This document shows positions 51,353-62,271 of a DNA stretch of 64,000 nt, piece after piece. The number at the start of each line of letters is the position of its first letter. Position 1 is the stretch's first letter. Origin of the DNA: Chondrus crispus (lineage: Eukaryota > Rhodophyta > Florideophyceae > Gigartinales > Gigartinaceae); the NCBI RefSeq assembly GCF_000350225.1, contig NW_005179118.1:86869-150868 (forward strand). Reading direction: 5' to 3'. A program made the position numbers and the translations under genes. The notes under the pieces were generated by a model. That model did not search any database. It was not told the DNA's origin and saw nothing but the letters and a program-made list of their open reading frames with translations.

Positions 51353-54100
51353 TCCAGCACACCTACTGAACAAAAGCGCGTTAAAGGGCCGATAGAGGTT
51401 GCGTTATTCCATCGATATCTCCTTCATTGACAGTTCCGATGCCATAGTAGCTTTTCGGGGTGGGGACGTCAGCCAACGATCCCATGACTCATTGCACATT
51501 GCAACCACCAACCCTCTCAAGGGTTTCGGAAGAATGCTGCGGTGTTGATCCGGGCATCATTAATCTGCAGCCTGTACACAGCCCTGGTACCGCTATGCTG
51601 CCGCATCGCGAGAGTAGAGATAAACAGGATCATTGCAGTGGATACATGTAAGAGCCTTCTGTGGCGTGGTACTGGACAGCTTTGTACCGTAAGCGTTGAT
51701 ACACACGTGGCTGTTGGGAAGAAGGGAGCCTATAACGGACGTGGCACGGGCGAGGATCGAGGCGTGGCAATGGAGACTGAATTTCAGAAGTGGTCCCCGG
51801 TGTGCTTTCCCAGCATGGAAACCACGGATTGCATCCTCGGATTGCAACCGGGGATTCCACTGCTGAGAGCGTAGCGTGGTGTGGCGCACAATCGATGATA
51901 CTTCGAGAATCATCGGGGGTTGTCCTTTCAATGCTGGAATAATCCCAGCGCAGTCCATCGGGAGGCGGCGGTGGGGGGGGGGGAAGGAAATGGGCGATGC
52001 AACGTCGTGGCTCGTGTCCAACGTGCGATTTTCTGTCGTATGTCTTGCTGGAAGAGAAGCAGATGTCATAAAGACATTAATAAGTGGAATGAAAGATACA
52101 GATGGTCAAGGCGCGGCTGAGTGAGGATTGGTGCGACACAGCCAAGAATACTTACTAAAAAGAATAGGGGACGAGGATGTGTTTTTCTTCGGCATTCATT
52201 TTTGTAGCAGCTGCCCCGCGGGGATTTATCTCTTGAGGCAAGACACGTGAGGGGGTGGAATACGCACAAGGAGCGGGGGTGTCTTGGGTATGTGGCCGAG
52301 TCTCTGGCAGCAGCTTGTTCGACAGAGCGCATTCTCTGAGTGCAATAGGATTACATCTGCGGACACATCGTCTCTTGCGTTGATAAGCACGAGATGCTCA
52401 TATGCCAAAGGCACCCCTCCTCACTCCCAACTGGACGCAACGGTTGGAAATGTGGGAAAGGCTGAGAGCACGTTACGTTCATTGCGAATAAGCCCAAGTT
52501 GCGCCAAAAGTACTGCACCTAGGAGGATTAGTTTCTGAAAGTAGGAGACTTGTCCCAACGTCCTAGATCGCTCTGAGCGGCTCTGTGGCTGCCACCATCT
52601 TGTCCCCCCGTCACTGCTTCTCCTGTCCACGAGGGTTCCAACACCCGCCGCACATCCCTGAACTCCGCCTCCGCCATGGTCGCTTACAAACTCGCATTCC
52701 CCACGCTTGCGGGCAAGATGCTTTTCGTCCTCTAGTTTCTGCTTGAAAAGCTTCCCGAAGTTCATCGGTGATGTACGGAGCGTACGTGACCCTACTTGCT
52801 CGAATCCTGGCGCACTGCTTTCGATTCATGGGCTCGGAAGAGACCAGTCCCATGGAGCTCCCTCAAGCCCACGCCCTTACTATCCGTCTAGCGCCCCACC
52901 TTGGTTCAGGCCCGCCTTTGTCCGCACCCCTCTCTCTGCTCTTCTTATTATCCGCAAAGCCTGACTGCATCGCGCAATGCACTCTCCCCAAGTGCTATGC
53001 AGGATAGCACGACTTAGAGGCCCCCAGAAGCGAGCAACGGCGTCCTCCCGTGGCCCTCCAGCCGCTTCCTCGTGGCGGGAGCTGTTCGCGGAGGTAGCAG
53101 TTGGCCACGTCGGCGAGGCGGAGCTAAAAGAGCGGGTACAGAAGCTGCTCAATGGCGTCGGGATTAACTGTTCATTAACTGGATGAGGAAGACGCCTGCG
53201 CGCGCCTACGACGCGCTACAGCACTGTCGGATCGGAGGGCTGCCTGGCGGCAAGGGCGGGAACGCGGATGGGAGGCTTCGCGTGCGGCGTGCTGCAGTGC
53301 AGACCGTTTCCTTACAAGCAATAGATAGTTTTGAACCCGCGCTTGATGTGTGGATTCTGCACATCATGCGAGGGTAGAAACGTGTCTGTTGCGAATTTGG
53401 CAGGGATTCTGAGTATACTTGTAGGGGAGAGCGCGAGGAGGATGGCTTTGCGAATACCGCCGGCATGCAACACCCGTAATTAGCGGTAAGAGTTGCCCTT
53501 GCTCATGCTCATTAATGGCCCGCCTTCCACGTCCATCTCTACAATCCCCACTGCGCCCCTCTCAAGCTGCCCCCGAACGGCACGTTGCTCCGACGTGCAT
53601 CCGAGCTGCCCCTGCTCTCCAAAATTGATAGCAACAAATCGATGGCGACCTGAAAGCATCCCTGACCTGCATCACGGCGAGCTCGGCGGCGAGCTCCAGC
53701 GGGCACGTAGAAATCGGAAAGCAGGCGGCTGTGGCCCGGAGAGCATTTCCCGCTTGCTCCCCGACTGCACGGGGACAACGAGGCAATGAGTGTAGTGCAG
53801 AAACGCGCGAGGCGCGACCACCATCTGCGGTCAACTGGAGGGTCACGCACGGATAGGCGAATGTGTACAATGAAGCGGACACGCGCGGGAGTTTGAAGGT
53901 AAAGCGGTAGGCAAGCGGTGAAGGTGGAACGGCGCGGCTCTGGGAAGGTGTATGCAGAACTGGCGGCGGTGCACGCGGAGGCGTTGATTGGGGAGACACG
54001 TCTGGGGCGATGCGATGCAGCCGGACACGGCCGCGATGGAACGGTGAGATCGAGATTCAGCAAATCGGCTCCGTTTGGCCACAAATTCACTTCTCCGCGC
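51353..54100. other. Region without recognised gene
   Basis: GC-richer sequence with many short overlapping ORFs. A frame at 52977-53186 ends in AELKERVQKLLNGVGINCSL, and the corresponding DNA plus the gacctgaaagcatccctgac block (53650) recur as a relic at 28.73-28.83 kb, so a once longer sequence existed in at least two copies. A 201-codon minus frame (53539-54144) is Ser/Arg/Pro-rich and featureless. A G run (51974-51985) lies at 51.98 kb. Confidence 0.45.
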
Positions 54101-54681
54101 GTCGCGCATACGGCCATGTCTTGACCTCCTCCTCCCCCATCCACTTACCCCCACCGTCGCCGCCCGCTTCCCCACTCCCCTCCTTCCTCCCCCCCCGTAC
54201 AGAACCCCTCTTCCCCACTGTGGACTCCTTTCATCGCCCCCAACCATCCCCGCCCCTGCCTTCTTACTGTCTAAACTCTCATATGCAGCCGGCTGCACGC
54301 CGCTATGTGCAAGCCGCGGCCCCCCCCCTCCACCTCCCCCATTTCCCCCCCGTCCATCCCCGCCCTTTCCTCCATTGTGGCCCTCCTGCGGGCTGCATCG
54401 GCAGGCCCGTGCTCATACAATCTGCCTCTCACGGGGAACAGTCCCTCGCTCGCCCCCCTCATCCCCCCAACCGAGTGAATCATAGTTGGTAACGAACCGC
54501 TCTGCGCCTTAGCGAACCCCTTTCCCCCACCCACACCGTCGTCCATAGCCCCGCTCTTTATAAACAGCCAACCCCGCCGTACTAGCTTTCGTTCCTCTCC
54601 CCTCCTCACCCATTATCCCGACGCTCATCATCTCATCTTGACTCTTTTTTTTTCGTTCTACGATACCACCAACTCTCCAAC
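54101..54681 (+). promoter_or_regulatory. Promoter and pyrimidine-rich leader region of the GATA gene
   Basis: About 500 bp very rich in C and T (cccccaccgtcgccgcccgc, ccccctccacctccccc). A TATA box (TATAAA) is at 54559-54564, 123 bp before the ATG. The same plan (TATA, C/T-rich leader, ATG) is seen at the WD40 gene. Confidence 0.5.
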
Positions 54682-56100
54682 ATGTTTCCCACCGCCTCCC
54701 CCCAAACACCGTTCTTCCCTATCAGTTGCCCTACAGAGCCTCCCCCAAACTCCCTCGACGCTTCCGTTGCTCGCCTCACTCCTCCCGCTACCAGACCTCT
54801 TACCCCCCCACCTGCTTGCAAGGGCCGCTCCAAGCGCAAGCCCAAGGGGATCATTCGCTTTCTACCCGATGGAACCCCTTGGACTTGTGCCAGGTGCAAA
54901 ACCATCATCACCCCCGTCCGCCGTAGCGGATCGGGCGGCGTTGCAACGCTTTGCAACGCGTGCGGCTTGCGCCGCTCCAAAAACATCCGCGCCGCCCTCG
55001 AAGGGGGTATTTCCAAGAAGCGCGGGAAGAAGGGGCCCAACGCTAAGGTCAAATCGAATGAACGCAAGGCAGTTGCGCAGAAAAAGACGGTCAAGAAGGC
55101 TGTTGCGCTGCAGCAACACCGACAAGATGTGCCAGTTGCCAACAATACGAAACAGCCTGGCCGCTTTGTTCACCATGGAAACGACCAACAACCGAATCAA
55201 AACACACCGGCGCTTCAGGAGCAGCCGGCCCGAGTCTCGCAGGCTGCTGGGCGTGTACACTACGTCATTAAGGAGGAGCAATGCGCGACAGTGGAGCAGA
55301 CTGCGTATAGCATAGCGCAGCACCAGCCTCCCGCGCATTGGGAAGCACAGTACCAGCCTCCATACGGTTCCCCGGAAGAGCAATCTCCAGCCTCGGACAC
55401 TTCATATGAAGCTTACACTGTCAAGGATCACAGCATCCCGGTAGAGTATTTGCCGGTCACCGCGCAGCACCAGGAGCGGGTATATGTGGAGCCAATACAA
55501 GAGGAGCTCGCCGCAGCGGTCGGCTGGGAAGCCCAGAACAAATGCGTCCCTTGGCCGGTGGCAGGAGGCTACGCTCCCGATGGCCACATCACTGAAGGCG
55601 AAGGTGGAAACCTGCAGGGCAACGAAAATAGAGTATCACATCTATTTGGATCGATGACGTTGCACGCGAATGTGATGAGGACGCAGGAGATGCAGGGTGA
55701 GCATGAGGGCACGCTGGGCGATAGATATGAAGACCAAGTGTGTTCACCAGCACTGCCATTGTCGATGAGCACGGAGAGCGACGAAGTGCTGGCGGCCATC
55801 GCTTGCGGGATGGAGGGTGCTTCGCACATGACGGATGCGCCATCTCCCCTACCGTCGGCGTCGGAGCCGATGGCAGCGGGGTTGCAGCGGTGTCTACAGA
55901 GCATCGCTGGACGAATTGCATCACAGGAACTGATGCTGCACCGCCTGAACGAGGTGCAGTTTCAACTACTCGCCGACGGGAACATTGGAGATGCGGTGTC
56001 ACAGGCGTGCCGGGAGATTGCGGGGCTGAGGGACTACGGTCGTGATACGATAGAAGTGATGAGGGGGTTTGCTACAGCTCTGCTTGGCGGAAGGGAGTGA
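54682..56100 (+). CDS. GATA-type zinc-finger transcription factor (472 residues)
   Basis: ATG at 54682, single exon, stop TGA at 56098. One GATA finger at residues 69-94 (C69, C72, C91, C94; CX2CX18CX2C), with CARCKTIITPV and ATLCNACGLR. The conserved Trp after TP is Val here. A basic region (~95-140, RGKKGPNAKVKSNERKAVAQKK) follows as usual for DNA contact and nuclear import. Residues ~140-400 are Gln/Glu/Pro-rich and presumably form an activation region; ~400-472 is a helical C-terminus (ASQELMLHRLNEVQFQLL). It should bind (A/T)GATA(A/G) sites in the nucleus; target genes cannot be told. It has its own TATA-containing promoter, and no neighbour is obviously linked. Confidence 0.85.
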   Translation: MFPTASPQTPFFPISCPTEPPPNSLDASVARLTPPATRPLTPPPACKGRSKRKPKGIIRFLPDGTPWTCARCKTIITPVRRSGSGGVATLCNACGLRRSKNIRAALEGGISKKRGKKGPNAKVKSNERKAVAQKKTVKKAVALQQHRQDVPVANNTKQPGRFVHHGNDQQPNQNTPALQEQPARVSQAAGRVHYVIKEEQCATVEQTAYSIAQHQPPAHWEAQYQPPYGSPEEQSPASDTSYEAYTVKDHSIPVEYLPVTAQHQERVYVEPIQEELAAAVGWEAQNKCVPWPVAGGYAPDGHITEGEGGNLQGNENRVSHLFGSMTLHANVMRTQEMQGEHEGTLGDRYEDQVCSPALPLSMSTESDEVLAAIACGMEGASHMTDAPSPLPSASEPMAAGLQRCLQSIAGRIASQELMLHRLNEVQFQLLADGNIGDAVSQACREIAGLRDYGRDTIEVMRGFATALLGGRE

Positions 56101-56812
56101 GACGTGGGACCAAGGTTGGAGGAAAAGGCTTTAGTTGTTTGTAATGCGTGCTCATCGTGTGTTTGTCGTTCAGTAAATTTTTTTTGCGTGTTTCGAAGTG
56201 TGCGAAACGGGTGGTGTCGGTAGAGTTTGAAGCGAGAGTGCAGATGCGGCTGTCGCCGCGCTACAGTACGAGCGAGATGGAAGGGTTCGACCTGAACAGG
56301 TGGCGTTCACGCCACCTGCATAGAACATCGCGAATGGGACATGGGCAACCTATCATTCGTAAGGCATGTGTGCGGGCAGCGAGCGGGACGCTGTATCGAG
56401 GGACGAGGGAGAAAGGAAAGGGTGGAAGAGGGACGGACGTGGGAGAAGAGTGTCTGAAGAGTGTCACGGGCGACTCATTGGCATGTTGGCTTGAATGTTT
56501 GAAGGTCATTGCAAGAGCGGATGCGAGATTTCAACGTCACAGGAGTGATGGAAAAACTTGGACAAAGACGAGAAGAACGATAGAACGATACTGGTACAGT
56601 TGCATACATATCATATATACATACCGATCATAAGGCCAAAAGCCTCCCAGTGCTCTGTGGGGGAGGTTTCGACGGCTAGGTACAAAAAATCGCTCACGCG
56701 TCTCTCATCTTGTCAGACTTCGAATAATTGAACAACTGAAGGGGGGTTGCCCTACATTTTGGACAACGCCAAAATAGCTCGGATAGCAAATTATTTGAAA
56801 ACAACCGTATGG
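56101..56812. other. 3' region of the GATA gene, no gene supported
   Basis: A 161-codon frame lacks an ATG near its start and has no features. A weak hairpin gcctcccagtg..gtgggggaggtttc lies at 56641-56670. Confidence 0.35.
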
Positions 56813-57318
56813 GGGAGGTGGGGGGGGGCGCAGCGGCCGCGAGGAAGGGCGCGGCTCTACAGCGCTGGGAGGGGCCGGCTGTGGACGCGGAGTCGTGCGG
56901 TGTGACGCGCGCGTCTCGACGGCGTGAGCGCGTGCCATAGACTCACGGTGCAGCGGGCGTCACGGGGTGGGGCGCGACTCTACAGCGCTGGGAGGGGCCG
57001 GCTGTGGACGCGGAGTCGTGCGGTGTGACGCGCATGTGTTGACAGCACGAGCGCGAGATATAGGCTCACGGCGCAGCCGGCGTCACGGGGGGGTGGGGCG
57101 CGATTTTTGCGTTTTCGTGGGACAGGCGTCGGACACCAGCGACGGCGTCGGTCACCTTTATAATAATATAAAAAACGTCAATGAATGTTGCAGATTTCAA
57201 TTGTATGTCGCCAATTTTTACAGCATACATCTACTTTACGGCGCGGGGGGGGGGGAGAGAGGGGGACGCACACCGTCTTTCAGCCCACAACTGTAGCTCT
57301 GTACCCCATTCCCCAGTA
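56813..57318 (+). repeat. Repeat R1 with internal duplication, truncated at its right end
   Basis: R1a occurs with its gctctacagcgctgggagg..gacgcgc part duplicated (about 56847-56972 and 56973-57095). R1b follows through a G run and is broken at 57318, inside ccccagta, by the pogo-type terminus. Confidence 0.85.
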
Positions 57319-57396
57319 CAGGGGGTGCCCCGTTTTAGCGCACACCAATTTAACGGATGACCCGGTTTTGCGCACATAAGTCCGGGGTGCACGAAA
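57319..57396 (+). mobile_element. Terminus of a pogo/Tigger-type DNA transposon
   Basis: Repeat R1b reads ..ccccagta and is then interrupted by cagggggtgccccgttttag, followed by two direct sub-repeats around ttttagcgcacacc and ttttgcgcacataag. A CAG start next to a TA target and sub-repeated termini rich in such runs are typical of pogo-like elements. The other end is not seen, so only one end remains, joined to the ABC gene remnant. Confidence 0.5.
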
Positions 57397-57421
57397 AAGT
57401 ATGATAAATATCTAAACAGTA

Positions 57422-59336
57422 CCTTTTGGCAACGGGAGGGGTCGGCCAGCTGAGTGGTATTGGATCTTGATCGGAGTCGTTGGAGCGGCGGTTGCCGGTT
57501 CCGCCTTTCCAGTCATGTCTATTGTCTTCTCAAGGGTAAGATCGAACGGATAATGATTTGTTCTCGGCGTGCTTTGGGTTATCCTGATTCTCGTCTCGTC
57601 TGTTTTTGCGAAGTTCCATTGTTCTTGTTGCTAACCGTGTTTATGTCTACTGCATGTGGTTACGTTACACTTCGTACTGTCCAAACTCCAGGTCATTTTT
57701 GTCATAATGCCACCGGCAGATAACACTCCAGGGGAGATTCGGAAGTGGTGTCTCTACTTCGTTGCGATTGGGGGTGGTTCTTTCTTCGGCTACTTCTGTC
57801 AGTCGTCTGGATTGGGAATTAGTGGAGAGCGACTGACATTGAAACTGAGGCGGAGAAGTTTCAGAGCTATCTTGAGACATGGGATTTTTCGATGAGAGGA
57901 AGAACTCAGTGGGCGCCCTCACAACACGACTTGCCACTGAGGCCTCGCTGGTGAAGGGTGTAACTGGGGATACATTGGGTCTCATGTCGTTCGCTTTGAG
58001 CACAATTTTTACTGGGTTTGCTATAGCATATGAAGCGTGGTGGCGCGTAGCCCTCGTGGTAACGGGCGTTTTCCCGATTATGGCTATTTGTGGTGCATTG
58101 CAAATGAAACTGATGACAGGTTTTGACGCTGATTCGGAGAGGATGTACGCAGAGGCGGGTACTATTGCGTCCGAGGCAGTGAATAACTTTGATACCGTTA
58201 CATCCGTGGGTGTGCAGGATGTCTTCATGCGAAAATATAACGCAGCACTTGAGATTCCAATTAGGAATGGGCGCAAGTCAGCAATGGTTGCCGGGATAAT
58301 GTTCGGTATCTCCGAGTTTCTATCTCAAGCACTCTGGGCTGTGAGCTTTTGGATTGGCTCGATCTTTGTCCGCGATGGATTTTGCGATTTTCCCAAGCTT
58401 ATGACGGCGATCACGGGACTTCTCTTCGCCGGGATGATGCTTGGAAATGCCAGTGGTCAAGCCAGTGATGTGAGCAAGGCGAAAATTGCTGCTACCAAAA
58501 TCTTCCGCCTTTTGGATCGTGAATCGGGCATTGACCCAAGTAAGAAGACTGGAGAGGTGTCTTCAATTTCCGGTCATCTGGCGGCAGAAGGGTTGCGATT
58601 TGAGTATCCGTCGCGTCCGGACGTTCACGTTCTTCGAGGGGCATCCATTGAAGTATCTCAGGGCCAAACGTTAGCATTGGTTGGAGCTAGTGGATGTGGA
58701 AAATCTACGACTATTGCCCTTTTGGAGCGATTCTACGATCCTCGCGAAGGGACTATTCGAATTGATGATACTGAAATCCGAGAGTACAACCTGAATCACC
58801 TGCCATTCAACTTGGGTCTTGTTTCCCAAGAGCCTGATCTTTTCAATAGGAGTATACGGGACAATATTGCCTACAGGCTGGACCACTCTGATGGGACTCC
58901 GGTGACAGATGACACGATCATAGCAGCTGCGAAGGCTGCCAATGCTCACTCATTCATTTCAGAACTGGAAGACGGATATGACACTGTGGTTGGCGCACGG
59001 GGGGAAAGACTTTCAGGCGGGCAACGGCAGCGCGTGGCAATCGCTCGAGCGCTTGTGCGAGAGCCCCGAATCCTTCTACTGGACGAAGCAACTTCTGCAC
59101 TCGATGCGGTGTCGGAGCGAGTTGTACAAGACGCGTTGGACAAGGCAGCAGCAGAACGCACGACGGTGGCCATCGCGCATCGGTTGTCTACAGTGAAGAA
59201 CGCCGATGTGATAGCGATGGTGTCAAAGGGTCGGATTGTGGAAAGCGAAAAACATGAACAGCTGCTGCGCATTCCGAATGGAGAGTATGCGAACCTGGTT
59301 AAGAACCAGTTGACTGAAGCGACCGACGAAGACTGA
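57422..59336 (+). pseudogene. ABCB/MDR-type ABC transporter, C-terminal half only, one frameshift
   Basis: Homology starts around 57445 with WYWILIGVVGAAVAG (first helix of the second membrane domain). An intron at 57536-57691 (GTAAGA..CCAG, branch site TTGCTAACC, phase 0) joins FPVMSIVFSR to VIFVIMPPADN and restores the family pattern. The frame then runs to FRAILRH (57880), where a few bases are lost, and resumes at 57879 in another frame (MGFFDERKNSVG) for 485 codons. Membrane helices follow, then the ATPase: Walker A GASGCGKST, Q-loop SQEPD, signature LSGGQRQR, Walker B ILLLDEATSALD, H-loop AHRLS. Full MDR proteins (~1200-1300 residues) export lipophilic compounds through the plasma membrane; the first half is missing here, replaced by R1 and a pogo end. 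The 485-codon frame could still yield a partial protein. Confidence 0.85.
57536..57691 (+). other. Spliceosomal intron in the ABC gene
   Basis: 156 bp, GTAAGA donor, CAG acceptor, CTAAC branch site about 60 bp from the acceptor, phase 0. Unspliced reading meets stop codons at once. Its existence shows the gene was transcribed as a normal nuclear gene and not copied from RNA. Confidence 0.65.
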
Positions 59337-60100
59337 ACACCAAGACGCATCAGTTTGCCCTCGTAGCGGGATGCGTAAGCAGTCATCTGGTTTTCCGAAC
59401 TTGCTATACGTAGAATATGAGGCGTATGTACATGTACTGTACTGTAGAGACTTGCTGAAGTGATCTGAATGGTGAGGATGATGTGGAGCTGTCCCCGCGA
59501 CAGCCATCCTCAAAAAGAAATTCGCCGCCCGAGGTCATGGGCGTCTGTGGGCTGCGTAATCATTGTGTGATGTCTCAATATTTAATAACCGCAAGGCCTT
59601 CCCTTTTGTCATGCTTCCCTGTGCTGCTCTGAACGTTAGACTTTGTTTGAAGGAAGAAGGCTTGAAATACTGTAGACGGAGCCGGATCGAAAGGGCGGGG
59701 GTAGAATCATAGATAAAAGGGGAGGATCCGGCGGCATCTATTTCCCTGCGTGTAGCTGTGAAGGAAAGGCCGCGTATCCGTTGTGAGGGTCTGATTGGGC
59801 ACGGTGCGGGGTCTCTGAAGAAAATCCTATCCTCTCACTGTGCACCGTACACACTTGCACGTACAGTATCTCACTTGTCTTACACGTGGACTTGAGGTCT
59901 GGTATTATTAATGTAGAACAGACCCACAATGCTTTAAGCACCCCCAAATGACTCTTCACAGTGGAAAGGGAAAAAGAGGGAGAGTGCGAAAGGGCCAGAG
60001 GGCGAGGGCGGGAGGGGTTGGGACAGGGAGGGGCACGGAACAAGGTTAGTTTAGAATTGGGGGAGGGCAAAGGCAAGGGCCAGAGCCAGGGCGCAAGACA
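59337..60100. other. 3' flank of the ABC gene and spacer
   Basis: 59380-59800 is the parent of the segment at 29.75-30.1 kb. The final part of that homology (ggaaaggccgcgtatcc) is split here by ~110 bp (59650-59758), so one of the two copies carries an indel. 59.8-60.1 kb has no gene. Confidence 0.6.
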
Positions 60101-60352
60101 ATGACCATGGATGTTTTCGACATTTTGAAAAGAGAAGCGGTTGTACATTGCCCTCATTTTTTCACTTTGGTAGATGATGCCGACCTGGGACTTTGGTCCA
60201 ATATCATGAAAGCCTTTACCCCCTGTATTCTAAAAAGGCTCGGAAAGCTATCGGCCTCAGCGACACCAGCTCCGGCTGCGACGGGGAAAAGTAACTATCT
60301 AGAGACACCGTGCCACGAAGAAATTGTCGATAGCGACGCTGAAGTGGGCTGA
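60101..60352 (+). CDS. Small ORF, 83 residues, unknown
   Basis: ATG at 60101, stop at 60350. The product starts MTMDVFDILKREAVVHC and ends acidic (HEEIVDSDAEVG). No family is recognised and the length is compatible with chance. Confidence 0.3.
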   Translation: MTMDVFDILKREAVVHCPHFFTLVDDADLGLWSNIMKAFTPCILKRLGKLSASATPAPAATGKSNYLETPCHEEIVDSDAEVG

Positions 60353-60466
60353 GGCCCTATGGTCTCTTGTACGGCACGCTGTACTGCACAGTACTTAAAA
60401 AGGTTAAATAATGTGGAAATATTTTCTGCAATAGCACTGTCTGCACTGGTCGCAACTTCCGCCCCT

Positions 60467-60511
60467 AAACCATCTCGCGTTGTTCAGACTCTGAACAACG
60501 CGAGATGGTTT
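60467..60511. repeat. Perfect 45-nt palindrome (22-bp arms, 1-nt centre)
   Basis: Arms 60467-60488 and 60490-60511 are exact reverse complements around a single C; the core is cgcgttgttcag / ctgaacaacgcg. Such long perfect palindromes are unstable, so this one is recent or maintained. It lies 120 bp before the second R1b block. Confidence 0.9.
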
Positions 60512-60633
60512 GCGTGTTACCTTGTGAAGAAAGGGGAAGGGATCTGCGGCGGCTCAGGTCCTTTCTACCTGGCACTTAGTCATGGTCAGCAGTGATTGGC
60601 CCCTTTATTCATATAGAAACACCATCTGTACAT

Positions 60634-60885
60634 TTTTACAGCAGACATCTACTGTACGGCGGGGGGGGGGGAAGGGGGAGAGGGGGACGCACACCCACTT
60701 TCAGCCCACAACTGCAGCTCTCTACCCCATTCCCCAGTACTGTATACTGTAGTCGTGCATTCTATTTTAGTTCCGTTCAGCAATACAGTCACGGTTTCGG
60801 AAACTGCTACGCGCTACTACTGTAGTGACCATCATTTGCATTCCTCTTCGGCCTATTACGAGAGTTAGAAACCATCTTGTGTCAA
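60634..60885 (+). repeat. Repeat R1b with end of R1a (start of duplicated block 2)
   Basis: Matches 38938-39185: tttttacagca..catctactgtacggcg, G run, then R1b. This begins the ~3.37-kb block repeated from 38.94-42.3 kb. Confidence 0.85.
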
Positions 60886-60929
60886 CTTGCTGCAGAGTTT
60901 GACGTCATGGTCATGGTTAGCAAAGGAAA

Positions 60930-61110
60930 TATTCTAAATACACGAACAAATACTGTACGCATTTGATTTCGGACATATATTTTCATATTCTATTTTAACC
61001 CCACCCGTCATCCCGCAGTGTGTAGAAACGTGATTACTAAATTTATGTCATGCCCTGTAGACTACGGCGCATGACGTCATAGTCAATCATTCACTGCACG
61101 GTTGTCCAGT
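60930..61110 (+). repeat. Repeat B, single unit (block 2)
   Basis: Counterpart of 39228-39385 with a few substitutions. Confidence 0.75.
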
Positions 61111-61149
61111 ACAGTAGTACTTTTGCTTCCCTCAGATCTATGATCCAGG

Positions 61150-61560
61150 GATCAATGGATTGATATTTATAGAACCATCAAGATATAAAGCTGCAAATTC
61201 AATACACCTCTCGACATATCCAAATTATATGTACTGCATCAGCCAAATAATATAATATCGTTTATAGATCAATCAATCATTACAGACCAATCAAGATACA
61301 AAGAAGCAAATTCCATGCACCTCTCGACATAGCCAAATTATATGTGCTGCATCAGACTAATAATATAATACCCTTTATAGGCCAATCGATCATTACAAAT
61401 CCACATCTGTACATGCCATAACGCTTAATCATGAAACCAGCGCACACTGCTCTAAAAATGATGTTTTGCAAAAATGTTAGAATTCTTAGAATGATGTTTG
61501 GCAAATAATGTCCATTTGATTAATCTATACAATGATTTTACATTCACGCCCTCATGCTAG
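61150..61560 (+). repeat. Upstream cassette of gene A2
   Basis: Counterpart of 39440-39870; the leader has a small insertion (ggcaaataatgtcc) compared with block 1. Confidence 0.8.
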
Positions 61561-61674
61561 TTTGAGGAACCTGAAAGCAGCCTTCCTTGTTTTGAAAAAG
61601 GGGTTTGGCAGTGATATTACAATGTTTCGTGGCAGTATTGTTACAATGTTTTAGATAAGGAATGATTATGGACC

Positions 61675-62271
61675 ATGGGACGTGAGTTGAGAAGTTGGCC
61701 TGATATGCAGAAGTTTTCCTATAAGATGGACCGAAAGTTGAAGTGCAATACCAAATCTTTGTATCAGCAAGTCATGTCTTCTCAAGCTCGAACGAACTGG
61801 TTTTGGTCGCTTTATGAGCGCGCCACTGCTCTTGAATCGTTCCCGGGACATGCCACCCACTTAAGGCGCCTGTGCAGGACGGCCTTGATTTCCAGCCCTC
61901 CTCGGGCCGAGATGCCAAGACAGGAGTTCACTCAAGCCATTCGTCACGGAATGCTTCCTCCCGAAGAAGCACTCAGTACAACTTCTCTTCTCCAGTCCAA
62001 GAGAGAAATCGACGTTCTCCGTGACATTTGCAGTCACTACAAGTGCTTTCTGACGCCTCTTTATGTCATCGTGGCCCTTCCGTCAAGGTTTTTCTATGTA
62101 CCGATGTTAGACAACATTGCGTGGTTTGCAGCGACGTTCTTCGGTTTCAATCCATCCCAAATCCTTGAACTTCTCCACGACTTTGAAGATGTAGACTCGG
62201 AGTTGGAATATGCAGTTCCCGAGCTTGATCATCCTCTCGGACGCACAGGAAACCACAATAGCCGTTCATAA
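61675..62271 (+). CDS. Gene A2: 198-residue protein, near-identical to A1
   Basis: Same length and frame as A1 with about 11-12 substitutions, roughly half of them in the first 35 residues. The stretch from TPLYVIVALP to AVPELDH is unchanged at protein level, although a few silent base changes occur there. This supports selection on the C-terminal core. No known domain. Confidence 0.7.
   Translation: MGRELRSWPDMQKFSYKMDRKLKCNTKSLYQQVMSSQARTNWFWSLYERATALESFPGHATHLRRLCRTALISSPPRAEMPRQEFTQAIRHGMLPPEEALSTTSLLQSKREIDVLRDICSHYKCFLTPLYVIVALPSRFFYVPMLDNIAWFAATFFGFNPSQILELLHDFEDVDSELEYAVPELDHPLGRTGNHNSRS

Noticed and set aside
53539-54144. 201-codon minus-strand ORF near the GATA promoter
   Set aside because: Composition follows the local GC/CT bias, several overlapping frames are equally open, and no motif is visible.
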